Positions 1 to 6,402 of a stretch of DNA of 26,450 nt are shown piece after piece. The notes beneath the pieces were generated by a model. The model was not told where the DNA came from, searched no databases, and saw nothing but the letters and a program-made list of their open reading frames with translations. The position numbers were made by a program, and so were the translations under genes. Position 1 is the stretch's first letter; the number at the start of each line of letters is the position of its first letter. Location of the stretch: the IMG/VR virus record IMGVR_UViG_3300042556_001221, positions 1 through 26,450 of that record. The stretch is one strand, 5' to 3'. The DNA comes from a virus.

Positions 1-354
1 CAAGAATTATTAGGTGCTGGTAATAAATTAATATACATTGTATATCCATCATCATCTGATTTAGGTTCAAGACCAACCTCTACTACTGATAATTTAAGTC
101 CCGGAAACACAACGCCCGGTCAATACACTATGTGGTATGATGGTGGTGCTGGTGATGAAAGTGCGATTGGTTCTCAACTTAATAATTTCACTATTTCAAA
201 TGGCTACACCGGAAGTGATGGTACTATCTATGCAGCTGGTCAATCATATCAAAGTTGGACCGTTATGGGTGGTAGCGCGGCATTGGCCAAATTTGCAGGT
301 ACAGCCTATAAATTCTTTATTGTACCATCAAGTGGTTCTGACCCAACACCATAA
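1..354 (+). CDS. C-terminal part of a virion structural or fibre protein (partial)
   Basis: The frame is open from the first base of the window and ends at a TAA, giving the last 117 residues of a protein whose start lies upstream. The segment is rich in Gly, Ser, Thr and Tyr, has no Cys, and ends in a short Ser/Pro tail (SSGSDPTP). This composition matches the fibre and adhesin proteins that follow. I do not recognise a named domain. The next gene begins 17 bases later with its own GGAG site, so the two are probably co-transcribed. A role as tail fibre or decoration protein is inferred only from composition and position. An internal ATG at 130 is not needed as a start because the frame continues upstream of it. 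Confidence 0.7.
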   Translation, partial: QELLGAGNKLIYIVYPSSSDLGSRPTSTTDNLSPGNTTPGQYTMWYDGGAGDESAIGSQLNNFTISNGYTGSDGTIYAAGQSYQSWTVMGGSAALAKFAGTAYKFFIVPSSGSDPTP

Positions 355-370
355 TTAGGAGTTAATAAAA

Positions 371-1765
371 ATGCCTACTTTTAGTACCCAATATATTTTA
401 ACCAATGGTGCCATCGCAGCCGGAACTGCATTAGCCAATGTTGAATACATAGCTGGAGCTCTTAAAACATATCCAAATACCACACATTTAAATTTTAGTG
501 CTAGTAATTTTCCTGATAGGTTTACCGAAGGTCAAATTGTTTATGTGAGTGCATCAAATGAACTCTTTAAAATGGGTAAATATTTTGATGACCAGATTAC
601 ATTTGCTGATGTAGTAACATCACAATCATTTGAATTTCCAGGAGGTTCTATTCCAGCTGGAACAATAAGTGGTTCTCCCCAAATTGCAGCATTTGGATAT
701 TTAACATCAGCCTCAGCCGCTGCTGCGGGATTTGGAAGTGGTGGTGGAACTGCTACTGATATTTCTGCATTAAACACATTTACAGGTTCTATTCAGATTC
801 AAGTTAATAACTTAACATCTGCTACAAGTTCATATTTAACTTCAGCCAGTACGGGTTCATTTATATTAGCATCTCAAACCTCTTCAATGAGTGTATTGAA
901 CGCTTTAACCGCATCATTTATAAGTTCTACATTCATTTCAGCCTCTGCAGCTGCAAGTGGATTTGGTAGTGGAGGAGGAAGCATAAATACTGGTTCATTT
1001 GCAACAACCGGTTCTAATACATTTAAAGGTGAACAAATAATAAGTTCTTCTTTAATCGTAACTAACGAAATTAAAGGTACTAATTCAATATTCTTACAAC
1101 CGGATGTTAATGATGGAAGAAAACTTGAAATTTATAATACCGCAGCGACTGATGTTCACATTAAATCTAATGGTGGATTAACTTTCTTGGGTGATGATAC
1201 CAACTATGTATTAGTAGATAATTCTGCTGCACAAACAGTATCAATCACAGGTGTAAATGGTGTATTTGTTAATTCTTCATTAAATGTATCTGGCTCATTA
1301 ATCGTAACGGGTTCAATCAATGTACCTGGAAGTGTAATAAATAATTTAACATCATCATTTGCCACTACCGCATCATTTATCTCTGATTTATTCATTTCAG
1401 CATCTGCTGTAAGAAGTGGATTTGGAACTGCTTTATTTCCAAGTGGGTTATTATCATCATCATTCCAAATCGCTAATGATATTTCAGGCGCATTTACTTC
1501 ACTATCATCTTCGTTTGCAAGTAGAATTACTACTCTTGAAGGAGCAGGTGGTGGTAATGGAATATTCACACTTACAGGTTCATTCTACTCAACAACAAAT
1601 AATATTCAAATCACAGGTTCACTATCAGTTGGTAGTGGTTCATTTAAATCGTTTGAAGTTAATTCTGATGGATTTGTAGTTTTGGGTGATATGAATAAAG
1701 ATTTAAATAACGCACCTGAAGGAACAATTGCTTATTCAGGAAGTAATTTTTATCTAATATCTTAA
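371..1765 (+). CDS. Tail fibre-like protein with Ser/Thr/Gly-rich repeats (464 aa)
   Basis: The start has a clear AGGAG site ten bases upstream. Residues 1-95 form a distinct, more hydrophobic N-terminal region, perhaps the part that attaches to the virion. The rest is low-complexity beta-rich sequence with repeated elements: F(I)SASA...SGFGSGGG occurs three times in variant form, and TASF/TSSF and GSL(I/S)V(T/S) motifs recur. Near residue 375 it carries the SSFQIANDISGAFTSLSSSF module, which also appears in the two downstream fibre genes, followed by an ITTLEG heptad-like stretch. This arrangement is typical of trimeric phage fibres and their coiled-coil or beta-helix shafts. The C-terminus (AYSGSNFYLIS) is short and probably a cap. 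The exact fibre type and receptor are unknown. It is a paralogue, in part, of the genes at 1825 and 2986. Confidence 0.75.
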   Translation: MPTFSTQYILTNGAIAAGTALANVEYIAGALKTYPNTTHLNFSASNFPDRFTEGQIVYVSASNELFKMGKYFDDQITFADVVTSQSFEFPGGSIPAGTISGSPQIAAFGYLTSASAAAAGFGSGGGTATDISALNTFTGSIQIQVNNLTSATSSYLTSASTGSFILASQTSSMSVLNALTASFISSTFISASAAASGFGSGGGSINTGSFATTGSNTFKGEQIISSSLIVTNEIKGTNSIFLQPDVNDGRKLEIYNTAATDVHIKSNGGLTFLGDDTNYVLVDNSAAQTVSITGVNGVFVNSSLNVSGSLIVTGSINVPGSVINNLTSSFATTASFISDLFISASAVRSGFGTALFPSGLLSSSFQIANDISGAFTSLSSSFASRITTLEGAGGGNGIFTLTGSFYSTTNNIQITGSLSVGSGSFKSFEVNSDGFVVLGDMNKDLNNAPEGTIAYSGSNFYLIS

Positions 1766-1793
1766 TACTTATTAATGATATCTAAAAAGTTTC

Positions 1794-1807
1794 GTTAATG
1801 CATTAAC
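1794..1807. repeat. 14-base perfect palindrome in a fibre-gene leader
   Basis: GTTAATGCATTAAC reads the same on both strands. It sits between the end of one fibre gene and the GGAG site of the next. It could be an operator-like site or an RNA hairpin with almost no loop, but short AT-rich palindromes also occur by chance. Confidence 0.4.
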
Positions 1808-1824
1808 AAAAATGGAGAATTAAA

Positions 1825-2652
1825 ATGCCAACAATTAAAAAAATCGTAGTTAGTGGAAGTGCTATTTCACAACTATCCAATGATGCGGGATTCGCATTAA
1901 ACACCGCCATTACCGGAGCGTTTACCGCAGTATCCGGTGGATTACAATCAAGGCTTACAACCGTAGAACAATCTATTGGTGGTGGTGGTGGATTACTTTC
2001 ATCATCAGCTCAAATCGCATCCGATATTAGTGGTGCATTTACTGCAACATCCGGTGGATTCTCAACAAGGATTACAACCAATGAAACTAACATTGGAACC
2101 AATACAACTAATATTGGAACACTTACAGCTGCTACATCCTCTTACGCATTAAAGACCGATATTAGTGGTGCATTTACCGCAGTATCAACTTCTTTAGCAA
2201 GTAGAACAACTGTATTAGAAGGTACTGGTACAATTCAAGGTGTTGGAACTACCAATAACGTAACATTTGCTAATGTAACTGCAACTGGTAATGTTTCAAT
2301 CACAGGTGATTTATTTGTAGGTGGTGATACAGTCACAGTAAACGCCGCAAACTTAAACATTGAAGATAAGTTTATCCTATTAAACTCAGGTTCAACGGGA
2401 ACATCTTACGAAGGTGGTATCATTGTTGAATCAGGTTCAACTGGAACAGGTAACGCATTCTACTATGACGCATCAGACAATCGTTGGTCATTAAAGGGTG
2501 GGTTAGTTGCTACAAACACAGCCGCTGTAACCGCAGAAGCGTTTATGAGTGTTGCTATCGTTAACACACTTGCTAATGCTGAATCAAGTTCTTACTACAA
2601 AGCTGGTAACATTATCGTTGATGGTCAAGACATTTACATTGTAACTGTATAA
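1825..2652 (+). CDS. Tail fibre-like protein (275 aa)
   Basis: The start has a GGAG site about nine bases upstream. The N-terminus, MPTIKKIVVSGSAISQL, is almost the same as that of the next large fibre gene (MPNWKKVVVSGSNVSQL), so both probably dock to the same virion site. Residues 20-110 carry two SGAFTA(V/T)SGG modules ending in heptad-like stretches (RLTTVEQS, RITTNETN), then a TNTTNIGTLT run, suggesting a trimeric coiled coil. Residues 145-275 form a beta-rich head with NVTATGNVSITGDLFVGGD and FILLNSGSTGTSYEGGI. That head style is common in fibre and adhesin proteins of T4-like environmental phages. A receptor-binding or fibre-tip role is inferred. The 3' flank resembles that of the gene at 371, consistent with origin by duplication. 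Confidence 0.75.
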   Translation: MPTIKKIVVSGSAISQLSNDAGFALNTAITGAFTAVSGGLQSRLTTVEQSIGGGGGLLSSSAQIASDISGAFTATSGGFSTRITTNETNIGTNTTNIGTLTAATSSYALKTDISGAFTAVSTSLASRTTVLEGTGTIQGVGTTNNVTFANVTATGNVSITGDLFVGGDTVTVNAANLNIEDKFILLNSGSTGTSYEGGIIVESGSTGTGNAFYYDASDNRWSLKGGLVATNTAAVTAEAFMSVAIVNTLANAESSSYYKAGNIIVDGQDIYIVTV

Positions 2653-2678
2653 TATTGATATCAAAAAAGTTTTGATTT

Positions 2679-2846
2679 ATGGCAAAAAACGATTCTCCAA
2701 AAGAAGTGGAACTCAAGCTCTCAACACGAGAGCTTGAGGCCCTTCTAATCGGACTTGGCGAGGTTCCCTTCAAAGGTAAAGACATTGAATTTGTCTACCG
2801 ATTAGCAGTGAAATTACAAGAAGGAATCTTAAAGTCAAAATCCTAA
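2679..2846 (+). CDS. Small hypothetical protein (55 aa)
   Basis: An ATG at 2679 opens a 55-codon frame ending in TAA at 2844. The product begins MAKNDSPKEVELKLSTRELE and ends KLQEGILKSKS. It is charged and predicted largely helical (ELEALLIGLG, KDIEFVYRLAVKLQEGI), with no Cys and no membrane segment. Codon use here has more G and C than the fibre genes on either side. There is no GGAG site; the leader is AT-rich (AAAAAAGTTTTGATTT), like several other starts in this window. The frame ends five bases before a strong terminator, which supports it as the last gene of the fibre transcript. Function is unknown; a small accessory or assembly protein would fit its place between fibre genes. Confidence 0.6.
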   Translation: MAKNDSPKEVELKLSTRELEALLIGLGEVPFKGKDIEFVYRLAVKLQEGILKSKS

Positions 2847-2850
2847 AAAG

Positions 2851-2880
2851 AAACCCTCCCAAGTGGAGGGTTTTTTATTT
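2851..2880 (+). terminator. Intrinsic terminator after the first fibre block
   Basis: AAACCCTCC (2851-2859) pairs with GGAGGGTTT (2865-2873) around a five-base loop, giving a nine-pair stem. It is followed by a T-rich tract (TTTTTTATTTT). It immediately follows the 55-aa gene and precedes a promoter-like motif, so it probably separates two transcription units. Confidence 0.85.
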
Positions 2881-2890
2881 TAAATTTATC

Positions 2891-2897
2891 TATTTAT
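2891..2897 (+). promoter_or_regulatory. Late promoter-like TATTTAT motif
   Basis: TCTATTTATTTA follows the terminator. It matches the TATTTAT core found before several other transcription units in this window. The start codon it serves (2986) is 95 bases away, further than in the other cases, so this copy is less certain. Confidence 0.4.
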
Positions 2898-2985
2898 TTA
2901 AGATTGTAATCATAAAAATCTTGGTTGTTGGCCTGAAAGGGAAGTGGGCACGGAAGTGTTACCAACCACAATAAAGGATGGGGAT

Positions 2986-5166
2986 ATGCCGAACTGGAAA
3001 AAAGTAGTAGTTAGTGGAAGTAATGTTTCACAACTTGTTAATGATGGTGTTTATTTGAGAACCATAGGCGATGGGGTTATCTCATCATCAGCACAATTAG
3101 CAACTCAAATTAGCGGTGCTTTTACTGCAACATCTTCATCTTTAAGTGATAGAATTTCAAGTTTAAGTTCATCATCCACCACATTTGCAGGTACGGGTTC
3201 AAACTCCTTTAAAGGCGACCAAACTTTTAGTGGTTCTTTATTACCCGAAACCACCGAAGTATTTACATTAGGTTCGCCTGACAAAGTATGGGAAAGTCTT
3301 TATGTAGATGGTCAATCCATTTATATGAGGGATGTTGCTACAAATACTTTTGTAACAATGTCGGCTAATGCAGGTGTTCTTACCTTTAACAACACAAGAT
3401 TAAATGTTCCTCTTGGTATTACATCATCCAATTTAATACTAACTTCAATAGTTAACGCAGGAACGGATACTGATAAGTTCTTGGTGTTAGACACAAATGG
3501 TAATGTAGATTTTAGAACAGGTACCGAAATTCTTTCAGACATCGGCGGTCAAGGGTTATCTGCTGGCACGGTATCTTCATCCGCACAAATTCAAGCGTAT
3601 GATATTTTCTTGGAAAAATTGGGTGATAATGTAATATCATCATCAGCTCAATTAACAACCGAATTTGACACTCGTTACTTAAATACAAGTGGTGATGGTG
3701 TAATATCTTCATCAGCTCAAGTTGACCACGATTCAACAACTAACTTTGTAGCAAACGAACACATAGACCACACCACAGTATCTATTTCCGCTGGTAGTGG
3801 TTTAAGTGGTGGTGGAACTATTGCTGCTACAAGAACTTTAACATTAGATACATCATCAGTTCACTTTACGGATGGTGTAAAAACAAAATTAAACACCGAT
3901 GGCGTAATATCTTCATCGGCTCAATTAACAACCGAATTTGACACTCGTTACTTAAATACAAGTGGTGATGGTGTAATATCTTCATCAGCTCAAATTGCAA
4001 CCGACATTAGTGGTGCTTTTACAGCAACATCAGGTGGGTTATCAACAAGAATTACCACATTAGAGGGTGCTGGTGGAACTACATTCTCATCCTCGGTTTC
4101 TACAAGATTAACAAGTGTAGAAGGATACACTCTTGATAACGTAACGGATAATGGTTCATCAACCACCAATGTAATTACAGTTGGTGGATTGACGGTGAAT
4201 GGTAATGCTACAATTACAGGTACACTTACCGCACAACAATTTAATACTGAATTTGTATCTTCATCCATTATTTTTGAGTCCGGCTCAACAAAATTTGGTG
4301 ATTCCATAGATGATATTCATTCATTCACAGGTTCAGTAAAGTTAAATACCCAAACTGCGGCTACAACCGATACTGATAAGTTCTTGGTGTTTGACACCGG
4401 TGGTGAAATTAAGTATAGAACTGGCGCAGAAGTTTTAAGTGATATAAATCCTGGTGGTTTAGTATCATCATCTGCACAACTTACAACGGAGTTTGATACT
4501 CGTTACCTAAATACCACAGGTGATGGAGTTATTTCATCATCAGCTCAAATCGCTAGTGATATTTCAGGCGCATTCTCTGGTGCTGGTTTTGTTGATGTTG
4601 GTAGTGGAGCAAGTGGTTCACGACTTGCAATATGGCAAGATGGTAACACTATTAAAGGTAATACTTCCGCATCTTTTTATGAAAGCTACAATCCGATGCT
4701 TAACATAGGTGGTGTGTGGGATGATACCAATCAAAGTGGTATTCAATCCAAAACAATTTCTACCGATGGGTTATATGTTGGTCCGAATGTGGGTGCTGGT
4801 GATTTTACATCATCAATAGTATTAAGTGCTAATAGAGGGCCGATTGGCTGGTATGTTCAAACACAATTAAATTCATTTAATTTTGCTTCGGCTCCAACAA
4901 ACCAAGTAATACATTCCTTTAGCGGTGGTTCTGTATATTCCGCATTCATATCATATTGGGTGAGTGGGTATCAAGGGTATCGTAGTGGTCAAATTGTAAT
5001 TTCAATATCTCCCACGCCCTTAGCAGTGCATACTGAATTCTCAACGGTGAGTATAGGTAATACTTCGGATGTAGAATTTTCAGTAGATAGTGCTGGTACT
5101 TTGTTTATCACGGCAGGTGGTGCTACTGAAGGTACACTTGAAATCAAAAGCTTTTTATCATCATAA
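2986..5166 (+). CDS. Large modular tail fibre protein (726 aa)
   Basis: I place the start at ATG 2986 rather than at the in-frame GTG 2944. The ATG has an AAGGA site upstream, and the N-terminus then matches that of the 1825 fibre protein (MPNWKKVVVSGS). The protein contains repeated fibre modules: DGVISSSAQLTTEFDTRYLN occurs three times, and SSSAQIA(T/S)DISGAF occurs with coiled-coil-like tails. A module beginning NAGTDTDKFLVLDTNGNVDF is followed by RTGTEILSDIGG. VSISAGSGLSGGG is a segment familiar from fibres of T4-like phages. The C-terminal 200 residues (from about FVDVGSGASGSRL) are not repetitive and probably form the receptor-binding head. The product probably trimerises. No chaperone or peptidase domain is visible at the C-terminus. 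It is part of a fibre cluster that continues into the collagen genes. Confidence 0.8.
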   Translation: MPNWKKVVVSGSNVSQLVNDGVYLRTIGDGVISSSAQLATQISGAFTATSSSLSDRISSLSSSSTTFAGTGSNSFKGDQTFSGSLLPETTEVFTLGSPDKVWESLYVDGQSIYMRDVATNTFVTMSANAGVLTFNNTRLNVPLGITSSNLILTSIVNAGTDTDKFLVLDTNGNVDFRTGTEILSDIGGQGLSAGTVSSSAQIQAYDIFLEKLGDNVISSSAQLTTEFDTRYLNTSGDGVISSSAQVDHDSTTNFVANEHIDHTTVSISAGSGLSGGGTIAATRTLTLDTSSVHFTDGVKTKLNTDGVISSSAQLTTEFDTRYLNTSGDGVISSSAQIATDISGAFTATSGGLSTRITTLEGAGGTTFSSSVSTRLTSVEGYTLDNVTDNGSSTTNVITVGGLTVNGNATITGTLTAQQFNTEFVSSSIIFESGSTKFGDSIDDIHSFTGSVKLNTQTAATTDTDKFLVFDTGGEIKYRTGAEVLSDINPGGLVSSSAQLTTEFDTRYLNTTGDGVISSSAQIASDISGAFSGAGFVDVGSGASGSRLAIWQDGNTIKGNTSASFYESYNPMLNIGGVWDDTNQSGIQSKTISTDGLYVGPNVGAGDFTSSIVLSANRGPIGWYVQTQLNSFNFASAPTNQVIHSFSGGSVYSAFISYWVSGYQGYRSGQIVISISPTPLAVHTEFSTVSIGNTSDVEFSVDSAGTLFITAGGATEGTLEIKSFLSS

Positions 5167-5211
5167 TTATTAAAATCTGAAGTTTGGAAAGTGAAAAACG
5201 GAAGGAACTAA

Positions 5212-5979
5212 ATGGCAAATAATCAATTTGTAATTAAAAATGGACTAATAATCGGTGGGGGTGGACTACAAATGTCCGGCTCAATGGCTATAACGGGTTC
5301 ATTAAATATATCAAGTGTAGTAAACGCAGGAACTGATACTGACAAGTTCTTGGTGTTAGATGCGAGTAATAATGTTGATTTTAGAACAGGCGCTGAAATT
5401 CTTTCCGATATTGGCGGATTAGAAAAGTCCGGCTCAATAGCTATAACCGGTTCATTAAACATCTCAAGTGTTGTAAACGCAGGAACCGATACTGATAAGT
5501 TCTTGGTGTTAGATACAAATGGTAATGTTGATTTTAGAACAGGCGCTGAAATTCTTTCCGATATTGGTGCAGCCGCAGCATCAATCAAAAACTATGTAGA
5601 TTTTAATAATTTAGTTGATTTTAAAACACTAACTCAAGGATTCGCACCCATGTGTGGAATTACCGATGTTCAAGAGAGTGATAATTCACCATTTGCTAAT
5701 TGGTTAGCCCCTTCGGATGGTTACATTGAAAGAATTGAATTGATGGTAGGTGAAACTAACACAGTGACTGCTAACTTTTCAATTAGAGCATATAAAAATG
5801 GTTCTACATTAGGTGTAGCTCAAACCAATACACAAGGTGCTGCAAGAACTGTAACGGAATATGTTTATGGTCCAACATTTTCTTTTTCAAAAAGAGATAG
5901 ACTTGCGTTTTTTATGGATAAAACCACAAATACATCTGATTTGTATACATTTAATATTTATTTCCAAGTTGGAAACTAA
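5212..5979 (+). CDS. Short fibre-like protein with two tandem 51-aa repeats (255 aa)
   Basis: The start has a GGAAGGA site about seven bases upstream. After a 20-residue N-terminus, two nearly identical 51-residue repeats follow (5271-5423 and 5424-5576). Each runs SGS(M/I)AITGSLNISSVVNAG, then TDTDKFLVLD, then NVDFRTGAEILSDIG. The same module is found once in the large fibre at 2986. Residues 125-255 form a unique C-terminal domain beginning around YVDFNNLVDF and containing DGYIERIELMVGE and a series of alternating hydrophobic strands. It looks like a small beta-sandwich cap, which I cannot name. Position and module sharing point to a virion fibre or fibre connector. Function is inferred. 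Confidence 0.75.
   Translation: MANNQFVIKNGLIIGGGGLQMSGSMAITGSLNISSVVNAGTDTDKFLVLDASNNVDFRTGAEILSDIGGLEKSGSIAITGSLNISSVVNAGTDTDKFLVLDTNGNVDFRTGAEILSDIGAAAASIKNYVDFNNLVDFKTLTQGFAPMCGITDVQESDNSPFANWLAPSDGYIERIELMVGETNTVTANFSIRAYKNGSTLGVAQTNTQGAARTVTEYVYGPTFSFSKRDRLAFFMDKTTNTSDLYTFNIYFQVGN
5271..5576 (+). repeat. Two tandem 153-bp repeats within a fibre gene
   Basis: Two copies with exact 153-base spacing differ by few substitutions. Both start near TCCGGCTCAAT and end at GATATTGG. A third, related copy of the second half lies in the upstream fibre gene at about 3454-3550, which shows module exchange between neighbouring fibre genes. Confidence 0.85.
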
Positions 5980-6000
5980 TCAGTCTAAAAGGTTAAAAAA

Positions 6001-6402
6001 ATGAGTTTGATACACGCATTACACGAAGATACTTTGTTAGAGGTTAATGGAATACTAATCCCTATCAAAGATATCCAAATTGGCGATGTAGTAAAAAGTT
6101 ACAATACCCAAACCAACACTATTAGTGAAGGTAAAGTTGTTTCTAAACACATCGGTTTTGATAGTGAATACTACCACATAAATTTTAGTGATGGTTCACA
6201 ATTAAAAACATCCATCAAATCACTTTTCTATTCACAAAATGGTGAATGGTTAAATCCTTTAGATGTATACCACTTAAAAAAATCACTCCTTAACGGATTA
6301 GAAATCACCTCACTTAAATTAGTAGAAGGTGATATTTCTTTTATTAGTATTGAAGTAGAACCCGACCACAATTATTTTGTAGGTAATTTATTAGTTCACA
6401 AC
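6001..6402 (+). other. Hint / BIL-type autoprocessing domain of the first collagen protein
   Basis: Residues 1-134 resemble an intein without an endonuclease. Block A reads [12 protein letters not shown], followed by [11 protein letters not shown]. Blocks F and G read [16 protein letters not shown], followed by Thr135. The block A Cys is replaced by Ala6, and the block B TxxH motif is Thr70-Ser-Ile-Lys73, so its His is missing. The C-terminal His-Asn is intact. In inteins the loss of Cys1 and block B His disables the N-terminal acyl shift, while His-Asn supports Asn cyclisation and cleavage. Only five residues precede block A. I infer cleavage after Asn134, freeing a collagen chain that starts at Thr135. 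Confidence 0.85.

Noticed and set aside
137-358. A 73-codon + strand frame at the left edge
   Set aside because: It overlaps the open fibre frame in another phase and has no start signal or credible composition.
2944-2985. GTG at 2944 as the start of the large fibre gene
   Set aside because: The ATG at 2986 has a better ribosome site and restores the N-terminus shared with the neighbouring fibre gene.
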